A stretch of 64,000 bases of DNA from Janthinobacterium sp. 17J80-10. GTDB lineage: Bacteria; Pseudomonadota; Gammaproteobacteria; Burkholderiales; Burkholderiaceae_D. The stretch is from positions 434,001 through 498,000 of the forward strand of contig NZ_CP035311.1 in the NCBI RefSeq assembly GCF_004114795.1, in the 5' to 3' direction. The notes beneath the pieces were generated by a model. That model made no database searches and had not been told where the DNA came from. It was given only the letters and a program-made list of their open reading frames with translations. Position numbers and translations under genes: made by a program. Numbering within the stretch: position 1 is the first letter of the stretch; each line of letters starts with the position of its first letter. This document shows positions 28,145-37,528 of the stretch, one piece after another.

Positions 28145-28528
28145 TCAGGCATATTGGGCTTCGCCATTGCCCAAAGACCAGTTTTCCTTTTTTACCTCGA
28201 CCAGGTTGATGAACACATCTTCGCGGCGCATTCCCAGTCGCTCGTGCAAACCATCCGCCAAAGCCTTGTAGTACGCCTTCTTCAGCTCCAGCGTCGCGCG
28301 GCCCTCGTTCAGCGTGACCTGGATGATGATGGCGTCCTCGCTTCGGTGAATGCCGTAGTAGCCTGGGTCCATCAGCAAGTGCGTGCTCGCATGCTCGGTG
28401 ATCACGTGGAACCGGTTGTCTTTGGGGACATTCAGCACGTTGATCGTTGTGTCGTAAATGACATCGCTGATGGTGCGACGATATTCAGCGGACTTGCCTT
28501 GTGGAACATCGATGCGAACGAGTGGCAT
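28145..28528 (-). CDS. Tautomerase-superfamily protein (MIF/4-OT type)
   Basis: A 127-residue protein beginning M-P-L-V-R-I-D-V. Pro2 is the general base of the tautomerase superfamily once Met1 is removed. The pattern of two beta-alpha-beta units and length near 120-130 match the Tautomerase_2 subgroup. GGAG-like AAGGAG precedes the ATG. Members isomerise keto-enol compounds or dehalogenate small acids; the substrate here is unknown. The hydrolase gene lies downstream on the same strand and a LysR regulator diverges upstream, so the two enzymes may form a small catabolic or detoxifying unit. Confidence 0.85.
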   Translation of the reverse strand: MPLVRIDVPQGKSAEYRRTISDVIYDTTINVLNVPKDNRFHVITEHASTHLLMDPGYYGIHRSEDAIIIQVTLNEGRATLELKKAYYKALADGLHERLGMRREDVFINLVEVKKENWSLGNGEAQYA

Positions 28529-28687
28529 GAGAAATCTCCTTGCGAGCGGCGAAAAATGCCTGGTTTAGGTTCGGAAGCGGCGTCAGGTGCAGGCCATGAA
28601 TGAACGATGACCATGCAGGCATTGTGACCACACGGCTGGCACCGGACAACTGACTTTTTTCCAGACATGGAATAGAATAACTATCTT

Positions 28688-29584
28688 ATGAAAGATCTCC
28701 CACCTCTTCGCTCCCTGGTCGCTTTCGAGGCGGCGGCAAGGCACATGAGCTTTGCAAAAGCGGCTGAAGAGCTGTATGTGACGCCCGGAGCGGTGGGGCA
28801 GTTGATCCATAAGCTGGAAGACTGGCTCGGCGTAAAACTATTTCATCGGGAAGTGCGAAAGGTAACCTTGACGGAAGCTGGCGCCGCTTATTTCGGGCGT
28901 ATCAGTAACGCCCTGGGCCAGATTTCGCATGCCAGCGGTGCGCTCAAGCAGCGGCGGCGCAACCAGATACGAATTTCGATGCCGCCCAGCTTTGCGAGGA
29001 AGTGGTTTGTGCCACGCATGGCGCGGTTCATGGATCTTCATCCTGAAATCAGCGTGCAGATCGATGCAAGTGCGGCCCTGGCGGATTTTGACAACGATGC
29101 GATTGATGTCGCGGTCAGGCATTTCAAGGCGCAGGAGAGCAACAAGCTGGATGTCGAATTGCTTTTTCTTGACGAGCTGCGTGTCTATTGCAGTCCGAGC
29201 TATTGCGAAAAACTGGCATTGAAACAGCCAGAAAACCTGGCAAAAGCGACGCTTCTGGCAACCAGAATTCACCCCTACTGGGAGCGCTGGCTCCTGCAAT
29301 TTACCAGGCTGTCACGGCAAGAAATTGCCGCGATCCCCACCATCCACTTCGATGCCTCCCATCTGGCGATTGATACTGCCAAGCGCGATCAGGGGGTTGT
29401 GCTGACCAGTACGTCGCTCGTGGAGGCTGAAATTGCAAGTGGCGAGTTGATCGAACCGGTTGACGCCCGGCTTGCCGTCGATGAAGGCTACTATCTCGTT
29501 GGCCCCAAAGGCTCTTTCGCGCAGGGGGGCGCGGTTGAGGCGTTGAGGCTTTGGTTAAGACAAGTGTGTCGCACAAGTTCGTAA
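28688..29584 (+). CDS. LysR-family regulator, GcvA-like
   Basis: A 298-residue regulator whose N-terminus LPPLRSLVAFEAAARHMSF and helix-turn-helix AAEELYVTPGAVGQLIHKLE match the GcvA branch of LysR proteins. The effector domain has the usual SMPPSFARKWFVPRM strand near residue 98. The gene diverges from the tautomerase-hydrolase pair with 159 bases between start codons, which are its most likely targets. No inverted repeat strong enough to call the operator was found. Its stop is followed by a small unrelated reading frame. Confidence 0.88.
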   Translation: MKDLPPLRSLVAFEAAARHMSFAKAAEELYVTPGAVGQLIHKLEDWLGVKLFHREVRKVTLTEAGAAYFGRISNALGQISHASGALKQRRRNQIRISMPPSFARKWFVPRMARFMDLHPEISVQIDASAALADFDNDAIDVAVRHFKAQESNKLDVELLFLDELRVYCSPSYCEKLALKQPENLAKATLLATRIHPYWERWLLQFTRLSRQEIAAIPTIHFDASHLAIDTAKRDQGVVLTSTSLVEAEIASGELIEPVDARLAVDEGYYLVGPKGSFAQGGAVEALRLWLRQVCRTSS

Positions 29585-29633
29585 ACCTGATAGTTCGCCG
29601 AAATCGGTTGAAGCGAATCGCTATAACGAAGCA

Positions 29634-29768
29634 ATGAGCGCAATGATTGAACTCGGGCTCAAGATCATGAAGCACAAGAGCGCGTTGGATGCAGCACGCC
29701 TTCTGACTGTCGCGGGCGTACCCGTGCGGGTTATCTCCCGGGACCTGAAGCGCCGGCATTATGCATAA
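29634..29768 (+). CDS. Small basic protein of unknown function
   Basis: A 44-residue frame (MSAMIELGLKIMKHKSALDA... ending in RRHYA) with clear protein-like composition: a hydrophobic helix DAARLLTVAGVPVRVI followed by a basic tail. The same frame stays open about 20 codons upstream without an ATG, so the start is uncertain and the gene may be a relic. No ribosome site is obvious before the ATG. No function is assigned. Confidence 0.4.
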   Translation: MSAMIELGLKIMKHKSALDAARLLTVAGVPVRVISRDLKRRHYA

Positions 29769-29865
29769 AGGTCAATCAGTTATAAATAGTGCTCGAAAAG
29801 CTCGACAGTCTCCCATTTAGTCGGCCAGCGTCCTTTGCAAGAAATCGCTGAAATAGCGTGCTGAA

Positions 29866-30879
29866 TTAATAAAGCCGTTCTGCAATATCCTCGCGATCGA
29901 GCACTGCCCGTATTGTATTGTTGCCTGCCTTGCCCGCGAATTTGCATTCCGTTTCGAGATTTTCCTCGGTGCCGCCGCTCAACAGGGGGCAATTTCCAAA
30001 CAGTTCGGCGATCCAGTCGACAAACGCACGTACCTTGGGCGACAGATGCCGGTTGTGGAGATAGACAACCGAGATTGCCATAGGCGACGAACTCAGCTGG
30101 GGCATGATTTCAACCAGCTCCCCGGTCTGCAGGTGCGGCAATACCATGTAGCGCGCTGCCTGAATCAGGCCGAATCCCTGCAGAGCGCAGGCAATGTAGG
30201 CATCCGCATCGTTGACGGAGACGGCGTCCTCGAGTTTCACCTCGGTGGCGACGTCGTCGATAATGAAATCCCAGTCGATGTTGCGGCCGGTACGGCTGGA
30301 AAAATAATTGACTGCTTTGTGGTCCTTCAGGTCTTCGATCGATTGCGGGGTGCCATGGCGTTCCAGATAGCCTGGCGCCGCGCAGGTCACCGGATGAAAC
30401 GTGCCGATGCGCCGCGCAACCATGGTGGAATCCTGCAGTTCTCCGATGCGGATGACGCAGTCGACCGCTTCCTGCACCATGTCGACCGTACGGTCGCCCA
30501 TGCCGATCATCAGTTCGATGTCGGGATAACGCTCGTAGAACTCGCATAGCTGCGGAATCAATATCAGTCTGCCGATGGAAGACGGTACGTCGACGCGTAA
30601 GCGCCCCTTGGGGCCGCGCGCGACATTGCGGAACGAGGTCTCGGCTTCTTCCACATCGGCCAGTATGCGGATACAGCGCTCGTAGTACGACGCACCGTCC
30701 GGCGTCAGGCTGAGCCGGCGTGTGGTGCGGTTCAGCAATCTTACTTGCAGCGCGGCTTCCAAAGTCTGGATCGTGGTAGTCACGGTGGTCCGCGGCAATC
30801 CCAGGCTCTCCGCCGCGCGGGTAAAGCTGTTTGCGTCCACCACGCGGGTAAATACCTGCATCGCTTGAAAACGGTCCAT
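29866..30879 (-). CDS. LysR-family regulator, likely controller of the RND efflux operon
   Basis: A 337-residue LysR protein. The winged helix-turn-helix (MQVFTRVVDANSFTRAAESL, then TTVTTTIQTLEAAL) is followed by an effector domain ending in FVDWIAELFGNCPLL, where most relatives stop. About 30 further residues follow and look unconserved, so the tail may be due to a lost stop codon. It diverges from the RND efflux genes; many RND pumps of the MexEF type are activated by a divergent LysR regulator (MexT), so control of that operon is a fair inference. Confidence 0.88.
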   Translation of the reverse strand: MDRFQAMQVFTRVVDANSFTRAAESLGLPRTTVTTTIQTLEAALQVRLLNRTTRRLSLTPDGASYYERCIRILADVEEAETSFRNVARGPKGRLRVDVPSSIGRLILIPQLCEFYERYPDIELMIGMGDRTVDMVQEAVDCVIRIGELQDSTMVARRIGTFHPVTCAAPGYLERHGTPQSIEDLKDHKAVNYFSSRTGRNIDWDFIIDDVATEVKLEDAVSVNDADAYIACALQGFGLIQAARYMVLPHLQTGELVEIMPQLSSSPMAISVVYLHNRHLSPKVRAFVDWIAELFGNCPLLSGGTEENLETECKFAGKAGNNTIRAVLDREDIAERLY

Positions 30880-31065
30880 TTTTCTCTTTCATCCGAACGG
30901 CCGTCCCTCACTGGCCTTTCGCCAAATAATATCCCATCTAAGCGTTCATTGTTCGGCTGGGCGGAATAGTGTTGCTGAGCCAGACATGTTTATCCGGCGG
31001 GCCGAAACCCTCAATATACGAACCGTTGCCTCGTCCCTTACCAGAAAAGACGTAAAAACCCCGTT

Positions 31066-31270
31066 ATGAACGTATCGCTTTTAGCCGTTGCCAAATCGTA
31101 TTCCGATATCTCGGCAGTGGTGGAAGGCCACGCATTGCCTGTGCTGAATTTCGCAATTCCCGGGGGGCGCGTTTAACGGTGTCACGCATGTCGCCCTTCC
31201 CACGTATCCCCCGGTACTCGACGAGATTGCCGGGTTTCTTCGCCACCGTCTGGCGGCAAATCCCGAATAA
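31066..31270 (+). pseudogene. Frameshifted C-terminal gene fragment before the RND operon
   Basis: Frame one (31066-31176) reads to ALPVLNFAIPGG and stops in TAA. Removing one G from the G6 run at 31161-31166 restores a frame that continues AFNGVTHVALPTYPPVLDEI and stops at 31268-31270, about 67 residues in all. The joined end resembles the last part of an alpha/beta hydrolase, though not firmly. The missing N-terminal half marks it as a relic of a larger gene. It ends 27 bases before the RND adaptor gene. Confidence 0.5.
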
Positions 31271-31297
31271 GCCAAAAAAACCTCTCAAGGATCCATC

Positions 31298-32530
31298 ATG
31301 ACTATCTCCCGCACACGCTACGCCCTTTTGGCGACTACCGTCGCAATCATTGCTGTCTTTGGCAGTTTCGCCGCTCTCGGCGTTTATGCCAGCGCCGGAG
31401 AGGGCAAGCCGGCAGCGCCACCCGCTGCAACGGTGGATGTGGCCGAAGTCGTCAGCCGTGCGGTGACCGATTGGCAAAGCTACTCCGGCCGGCTAGAGGC
31501 GGTCGACCGGGTTGAAATTCGTCCGCTGGTATCGGGCACACTGGCAGCAGTGCATTTCAAGGATGGCAATCTGGTCAGGAAAGGCGACGTGCTGTTTACC
31601 ATCGATCCGCGCCCGTACGCAGCCGAGGTGGCGCGTGCCCAGGCCCATCTGGCGGGCGCGGAAGCACGCGCCGCGTACACGGCTTCGGATCTGGCACGGG
31701 GACAGCGGCTGCTGGCAGACAATGCTATTGCCCGCCGCGATTTTGAAGAAAAGCAGAATACATCCCGCGAAGCTGCCGCCAACCTGCAGATGGCGCGCGC
31801 GGCATTGCAATTGGCACGGTTGAACCTGGAACATGCGCGAATCGTCGCGCCGGTCGCGGGCCGTATTTCACGCGCCGAGGTGACGCCCGGAAATGTGGTC
31901 GCAGCCGGATCAGCGTCGGCACCGCTCACGACACTGGTGTCGGTATCGCGCGTGTATGCCTCGTTTGACGTCGATGAGCAAAACTTCCTGAAGTACGTCA
32001 ATCCGGGCAGAGCGCCCGGTGGCGCCCAGGTTCCTGTCTTTCTCGGCCTGGCCAACGAAGACGGCTACCCGCGCCAGGGCAAGGTGAGTTCAGTTGACAA
32101 CCGCGTCGATACGTCGTCCGGCACGGTGCGGGTGCGCGCTGTCTTCGAGAATGCCGACGGCGTCCTGTTGCCCGGCCTGTATGCGCGAATCCGTCTCGGC
32201 AGTGGCGGGCAGCGCACGGCGATGCTGATCGATGAGAAGGCAATCGGCACCGACCAGGACAAGCGCTTCGTACTGGTGGTCGACAAAGACAACCGCACGT
32301 CCTATCGGGAAGTACGCACCGGCGCGAACCAGGACGGCTTGCGCGTCGTGAGCAGCGGTCTGAATGCCGGCGAACGCATTGTCGTCAACGGCTTGCAACG
32401 CGTACGGCCTGGCGATCTGGTCAGCCCGCATCCCGTTGCCATGGCAACGGCGAACGGTGCCGTCTCCCTGAACGTCCCGGCCAAGCCTGCGGCTGCCGCG
32501 ACCAAATCCGGCCCGGCCGATAAAACCTGA
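31298..32530 (+). CDS. RND efflux periplasmic adaptor (membrane fusion protein, MexE/AcrA type)
   Basis: A 410-residue adaptor with an N-terminal membrane anchor or signal (about 8-30). The lipoyl halves (VEIRPLVSGTLAAVHFKDGNLVRKGD near 70-95, and RIVAPVAGRISRAEV near 180-195) flank a coiled-coil hairpin. The beta-barrel and membrane-proximal domains end at a low-complexity Ala-rich tail. It links the inner-membrane pump to the outer-membrane channel. CAAGGA precedes the ATG. It is the first of three genes, with the pump starting 20 bases downstream. Confidence 0.93.
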   Translation: MTISRTRYALLATTVAIIAVFGSFAALGVYASAGEGKPAAPPAATVDVAEVVSRAVTDWQSYSGRLEAVDRVEIRPLVSGTLAAVHFKDGNLVRKGDVLFTIDPRPYAAEVARAQAHLAGAEARAAYTASDLARGQRLLADNAIARRDFEEKQNTSREAAANLQMARAALQLARLNLEHARIVAPVAGRISRAEVTPGNVVAAGSASAPLTTLVSVSRVYASFDVDEQNFLKYVNPGRAPGGAQVPVFLGLANEDGYPRQGKVSSVDNRVDTSSGTVRVRAVFENADGVLLPGLYARIRLGSGGQRTAMLIDEKAIGTDQDKRFVLVVDKDNRTSYREVRTGANQDGLRVVSSGLNAGERIVVNGLQRVRPGDLVSPHPVAMATANGAVSLNVPAKPAAAATKSGPADKT

Positions 32531-32550
32531 GCGGTGAATCAAGGAACATC

Positions 32551-35500
32551 ATGAATATCTCCAAATTTTTCATCGACCGGCCCATTTTCGCGGGCGTACT
32601 GTCGATCATCATCTTGCTGGCGGGTATGCTTGCCATGTTCCAGTTGCCGATTTCCGAATATCCGGAAGTCGTGCCGCCCTCGGTGGTCGTGCGCGCCCAA
32701 TATCCCGGCGCCAACCCGAAAGTGATTGCTGAAACGGTCTCCTCGCCGCTCGAGGAAGCGATCAACGGCGTGGAAAACATGCTTTACATGCAGTCGCAAG
32801 CCAATAGCGACGGCAACCTGACGGTCACCGTCAATTTCAAGCTGGGCGTGGACCCCGACAAGGCGCAGCAACTGGTGCAAAACCGCGTGGCGCAGGCGCT
32901 GCCGCGGTTACCGCCGGACGTGCAGCGGCTGGGCGTCACCACAATCAAAAGTTCGCCTACGCTGACCATGGTGGTGCACCTGATTTCGCCGGACGACCGT
33001 TACGACATGACCTATCTGCGCAACTACGCCGTGTTGAATGTGAAAGACCGGCTGGCGCGGATTCAGGGCGTGGGCGAAGTCGGATTGTTTGGCTCCGGAA
33101 ATTATGCGATGCGGGTCTGGCTCAATCCGCAAAAAGTAGCCCAGCGCGGGCTCACCGCAGCCGATGTCGTGCATGCAATCCGCGAGCAGAACGTGCAGGT
33201 CGCCGCCGGCGTCATCGGCGCCTCGCCGAGCGCAGCCGACGTGCCGCTGCAATTGTCGGTGAACGCCCAGGGCCGCCTGCAAAGCGAAGCCGAGTTCGCC
33301 GACATCATTCTCAAAACATCGCCCGATGGCGCGGTAACACGCCTGGCTGACGTGGCGCGCATCGAGCTGGCGGCGTCCGAATACGGCTTGCGTTCATTGC
33401 TCGACAACAAACCGGCGGTCGCCATTCCCATTTTCCAGGCGCCCGGCGCGAATGCACTGAATGTTTCTTCGCAGGTGCGCGACGCGATGCAGGAATTGTC
33501 GCGGGATTTTCCGGCATCGGTTGAATATCGCATCGTCTACGATCCGACGCAATTCGTCAGAGCCAGCATCAAAGCGGTCGTCATCACGCTGCTCGAGGCG
33601 ATTGCGCTGGTGGTCCTGGTCGTCATTGTGTTCCTGCAGAGCTGGCGCGCATCAATCATTCCGTTGCTGGCAGTGCCGGTGTCGATCGTCGGTACGTTTG
33701 CCCTGATGCTGGGTTTCGGGTACTCGATCAATGCGCTGTCGCTGTTCGGCATGGTGCTGGCAATCGGCATCGTGGTGGACGACGCGATCGTGGTCGTGGA
33801 AAACGTCGAACGTAATATCGCCGGTGGCCTGTCGCCGCGCGAAGCCACCTATCGCGCCATGCGCGAAGTCAGCGGGCCCATCATCGCCATTGCCTTGACT
33901 CTGGTGGCCGTGTTCGTTCCGCTCGCCTTCATGACGGGCTTGACTGGCCAGTTTTACAAGCAGTTTGCCATGACGATCGCGATCTCGACCGTGATCTCTG
34001 CATTCAATTCGCTGACGCTGTCGCCGGCGCTCGCTGCCCTGCTGCTCAAAGGACACGATGCCGCGCCGGACCGGCTGACCCGTATCATGAATCGCGCCTT
34101 CGGCGGATTTTTCGCGCGTTTCAATCGTTTCTTCGGACGTGCTTCGGAAAGTTATGGCAGAGGCGTCACCGGCGTCATTTCGCGCAAGGCGTCCGCCATG
34201 GGGGTCTACGCGGTTCTGCTGGCGTTGACGGTCGGCATTTCATACCTGGTGCCGGGCGGGTTCGTTCCGGCGCAGGACAAGCAATACCTGATCAGCTTCG
34301 CCCAGCTGCCCAGCGGTGCCTCGCTCGATCGCACCGAAGCCGTGATCCGCCGCATGGGTGACATCGCCTTGAAGCAGCCGGGAGTGGAAAGCGCGGTCGC
34401 CTTCCCGGGCCTGTCGATCAACGGCTTCACCAACAGCTCCAGCGCCGGCATCGTGTTCGTCACGCTCAAGCCGTTTGAAGAACGCCGCGGCAAGGCGCTT
34501 TCAGCGGCGGGAATTGCCGATTCGCTCAATCAGCAGTATGGCGCCATCCAGGACGCATTCATCGCCGTATTTCCGCCGCCGCCGGTGATGGGACTGGGCA
34601 CCGTCGGCGGTTTCAAGATGCAGCTTGAAGACCGGGGCGCCCTCGGCTATGCCGAGCTGAACAACGCCGCAAATGCATTCATGGCAGCAGCAAAATCGGC
34701 GCCCGAACTCGGGCCGATGTTTTCCAGCTATCAGATCAATGTGCCGCAACTCGATGTGGATCTGGACCGGGTGAAAGCCAAACAGCAAGGCGTGCCGGTG
34801 ACCGATGTGTTCGACACCATGCAGATTTATCTCGGATCGCTGTACGTGAATGATTTCAATCGCTTCGGACGCGTGTTCCAGGTGCGGGCGCAGGCGGATG
34901 CCCCGTTCCGTGCCCGCCCCGAAGATATTTTGCAACTGAAGACCCGTAACGCCGCAGGCGATATGGTGCCGTTGTCATCGCTGGTGAAAGTCAGTTCCAC
35001 CTACGGCCCGGAGATGGTGGTGCGTTACAACGGCTATACGGCGGCCGATATCAATGGCGGGCCGGCGCCGGGCTATTCGTCAACGCAAGCCGAGGCGGCG
35101 GCAGAAAGGATCGCGGCAAAGACCCTGCCGCGCGGCGTCAAGTTCGAATGGACCGATTTGACTTACCAGAAAATCCTGGCGGGCAATGCCGGTATCTGGG
35201 TGTTCCCTATCAGTTTGCTGCTGGTATTCCTGGTGCTGGCTGCGCAGTACGAGAGTCTGACGCTGCCGCTGGCTGTCATCCTGATCGTGCCGATGAGTAT
35301 CCTGGCTGCACTGACCGGTGTTTGGCTGACCGGCGGCGACAATAATATTTTCACCCAGATTGGTTTGATGGTGCTCGTCGGATTGGCGTGCAAGAACGCA
35401 ATCCTGATCGTCGAATTTGCGCGAGAGCTGGAAATCCAGGGAAGCACGGCGCTGCAAGCAGCGATTGACGCCAGCCGCCTGCGCCTGCGCCCGATCTTGA

Positions 35501-35766
35501 TGACCTCGATTGCTTTCATCATGGGCGTGGTGCCGCTGGTGATCTCCAGCGGCGCCGGCTCGGAAATGCGGCATGCGATGGGAATCGCCGTGTTTTTCGG
35601 CATGCTGGGCGTGACGCTGTTCGGCCTGTTTCTGACGCCTGTGTTTTATGTGTTGCTTCGCACGTTCGGCAAGCGCCATCCATTGCATTCGGCCGCCACG
35701 CACGAAGCACCGCTTCCATTGGCCGCGGCCGCCGTTGCCGGGTCCCAGGCAGGCAATCAAACATAA
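32551..35766 (+). CDS. RND multidrug efflux pump, inner-membrane transporter (MexF/AcrB type)
   Basis: A 1071-residue proton-driven exporter of the HAE-1 family with 12 membrane segments and two large periplasmic loops. It begins MNISKFFIDRPIFAGVLSI, the family signature. The proton-relay segment in TM4 has GIVVDDAIVVVENVERN (two adjacent aspartates) and the second half has the lysine-bearing VGLACKNAILIVEFARE. The length is normal. It is flanked in order by adaptor and outer-membrane channel genes, so the locus encodes a full tripartite pump. The substrate range cannot be read from sequence; the MexF-like group often exports phenicols and quinolones. Confidence 0.95.
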   Translation: MNISKFFIDRPIFAGVLSIIILLAGMLAMFQLPISEYPEVVPPSVVVRAQYPGANPKVIAETVSSPLEEAINGVENMLYMQSQANSDGNLTVTVNFKLGVDPDKAQQLVQNRVAQALPRLPPDVQRLGVTTIKSSPTLTMVVHLISPDDRYDMTYLRNYAVLNVKDRLARIQGVGEVGLFGSGNYAMRVWLNPQKVAQRGLTAADVVHAIREQNVQVAAGVIGASPSAADVPLQLSVNAQGRLQSEAEFADIILKTSPDGAVTRLADVARIELAASEYGLRSLLDNKPAVAIPIFQAPGANALNVSSQVRDAMQELSRDFPASVEYRIVYDPTQFVRASIKAVVITLLEAIALVVLVVIVFLQSWRASIIPLLAVPVSIVGTFALMLGFGYSINALSLFGMVLAIGIVVDDAIVVVENVERNIAGGLSPREATYRAMREVSGPIIAIALTLVAVFVPLAFMTGLTGQFYKQFAMTIAISTVISAFNSLTLSPALAALLLKGHDAAPDRLTRIMNRAFGGFFARFNRFFGRASESYGRGVTGVISRKASAMGVYAVLLALTVGISYLVPGGFVPAQDKQYLISFAQLPSGASLDRTEAVIRRMGDIALKQPGVESAVAFPGLSINGFTNSSSAGIVFVTLKPFEERRGKALSAAGIADSLNQQYGAIQDAFIAVFPPPPVMGLGTVGGFKMQLEDRGALGYAELNNAANAFMAAAKSAPELGPMFSSYQINVPQLDVDLDRVKAKQQGVPVTDVFDTMQIYLGSLYVNDFNRFGRVFQVRAQADAPFRARPEDILQLKTRNAAGDMVPLSSLVKVSSTYGPEMVVRYNGYTAADINGGPAPGYSSTQAEAAAERIAAKTLPRGVKFEWTDLTYQKILAGNAGIWVFPISLLLVFLVLAAQYESLTLPLAVILIVPMSILAALTGVWLTGGDNNIFTQIGLMVLVGLACKNAILIVEFARELEIQGSTALQAAIDASRLRLRPILMTSIAFIMGVVPLVISSGAGSEMRHAMGIAVFFGMLGVTLFGLFLTPVFYVLLRTFGKRHPLHSAATHEAPLPLAAAAVAGSQAGNQT

Positions 35767-35788
35767 TCAGGCAGGCAGGAGCATTCAA

Positions 35789-37321
35789 ATGACGCATTTC
35801 AAAAACATTCCCATCGCAGCGTCGTCTGCACTATTGAGCGCATTGCTGATTCTCGCGGGTTGTTCGGTAGCGCCGGTGTACCAGCGTCCCGCCGCCGGGA
35901 TTCCGGCGGCATTCAAGGAAGCTGCGGCGCCGGTTGCCGATACGGCGGCGCAATGGAAAGCCGCGCAACCTGCGGAGGAAGCCGCCCGCGGCCAGTGGTG
36001 GAAAGTTTTCGGCGACGATGCACTCAATGCGCTGGAAGACCAGGCATTGCTGGCCAATCAGGATTTGAAGGCCGGCGCGGCGCGGCTGGGCCAGGCGCGC
36101 GCGCTGGAGCAAAGTGCGCGGGCCGGCCTGTTTCCGCAGGTCGGCGTGGGCATCGGGCCGACCCGGCAGCGCCCCTCCGCGGCATCGCAGGGCCTGGCGC
36201 CCGGCACGGAGACGGCGGCAACCACCCTGTGGCGCGCGCAGGCCGGCTTCTCGTACGAGGCGGATTTGTTCGGACGGGTGAATTCGGTCGTGGACGCCGC
36301 CGGCGCCGATGCGCAAAGGAACACGGCATTGTTCCAGTCGCTGCTGCTGGCGATCCAGGCCGATGTGGCGCAAGCGTATTTCCTGGTGCGCGAACTCGAC
36401 GCGGAGCAGTCGATCTACACAAGTACCGTTGCGCTGCGAGGGCAGACGCTCAAGCTGCTGCAGCGCCGCTTTGAGGAAGGCGACATCGGCGAGGTTGATG
36501 TTGCGCGCGCCCGGGCCGAACTGGCGGCGGCGCAGTCGGAGTCTTTCGGCGTTGTCCGGCGCCGCGCCATCGCCGAACATGCGCTGGCAATCCTGCTTGG
36601 CAAGACGCCTGCCGATTTCAGCTCGCCGCAACGTCCCTTGACCCGCATCGCGATCACTGTCCCGGCCGGACTGCCGTCCGCATTGCTGGAGCGGCGGCCG
36701 GACATTGCAGCCGCCGAACGTGCCATGGCGGCCGCCAATGCCCGCATCGGTTCCGCAAATGCCGCGTTCTTCCCGCGCCTGAGCATCACCGGCGCACTCG
36801 GCTTCGAGTCGCGTGAACTGGGAGATCTGTTCAATTGGTCGAGCCGCACATTTTTGCTCGGGCCATTGCTTGGCACCATATTGTCTTTGCCGGTCTTCGA
36901 TGGCGGCGCACGCCAGGCCGAAGTGGACCGTGCAGGCGCGAGTTACGACGAGGATGTCGCCAAGTACCGACAGGCGATCTTGAAAGCATTCGGCGAAGTG
37001 GAAGACAATCTGGCAACTTTGCGCATCCTTGGCGATCAAACCCTGGCGCAGGACGAAGCCGTCAATGCGTCGGCGCGCGCTGCGAAGTTGTCGCATCTGC
37101 AGTACCGTGAAGGTTCGGTCAGTTATTTGAACGTGATCGATGCCGACCGCAGCGTGCTGCAACAGCAACGCGTCGCGGTGCAACTGGATGGAGAGCGTGC
37201 GCGTTCGACAGTTAACCTGATACGCGCAATCGGCGGAGGGTGGGGTGAGCCGGAACGACTTTCTCAGGCGCCAAACGAGCCGCGCCCTATGCCGAGTGCA
37301 ACGGCAGCCTGGAAATTCTGA
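35789..37321 (+). CDS. Outer-membrane efflux lipoprotein (NodT/OprM family)
   Basis: A 510-residue channel subunit. The signal peptide ends in a lipobox LAGC (Cys near residue 28), so it is an outer-membrane lipoprotein. Two repeated OEP domains follow, each opening with helical hairpins; LERRPDIAAAERAMAAANARIG near the middle is typical. The ATG at 35789 is chosen because it starts the signal peptide and has AGGAG nearby; the longer frame overlaps the pump gene. It completes the tripartite RND system, 22 bases after the pump stop. Confidence 0.93.
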   Translation: MTHFKNIPIAASSALLSALLILAGCSVAPVYQRPAAGIPAAFKEAAAPVADTAAQWKAAQPAEEAARGQWWKVFGDDALNALEDQALLANQDLKAGAARLGQARALEQSARAGLFPQVGVGIGPTRQRPSAASQGLAPGTETAATTLWRAQAGFSYEADLFGRVNSVVDAAGADAQRNTALFQSLLLAIQADVAQAYFLVRELDAEQSIYTSTVALRGQTLKLLQRRFEEGDIGEVDVARARAELAAAQSESFGVVRRRAIAEHALAILLGKTPADFSSPQRPLTRIAITVPAGLPSALLERRPDIAAAERAMAAANARIGSANAAFFPRLSITGALGFESRELGDLFNWSSRTFLLGPLLGTILSLPVFDGGARQAEVDRAGASYDEDVAKYRQAILKAFGEVEDNLATLRILGDQTLAQDEAVNASARAAKLSHLQYREGSVSYLNVIDADRSVLQQQRVAVQLDGERARSTVNLIRAIGGGWGEPERLSQAPNEPRPMPSATAAWKF

Positions 37322-37335
37322 CGCGCTATGGGGCT

Positions 37336-37510
37336 AAGGAGTTCGGTCCGCCAAAATCCAGAGTTTGAAGCCAAGTTTGCCGGCCAGACTGCTCTCGGAA
37401 AAATCGGTTAGGCTGACGACCTAGGTAGGGTGATCGCCAGTTTTTTGTCGGAAGACAATGGCTGGGTTAATGCGCAGACGATTGCAGTCGGCGGCGGCTA
37501 CAACATTTAA
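37336..37510 (+). pseudogene. C-terminal relic of a short-chain dehydrogenase (SDR)
   Basis: A frame of about 58 codons ends in WVNAQTIAVGGGYNI and a TAA at 37508-37510, the classic SDR C-terminus. Upstream it reads QNPEFEAKFAGQTALGKIG then a single in-frame TAG (37409-37411) where functional relatives have a Glu codon (GEADD), and then ADDLGRVIASFLSED. The N-terminal three quarters of the gene are missing. It sits directly after the RND operon and is 18 bases before the VOC gene. Confidence 0.75.
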
Positions 37511-37528
37511 AATAAGCGGAGAACAGCG

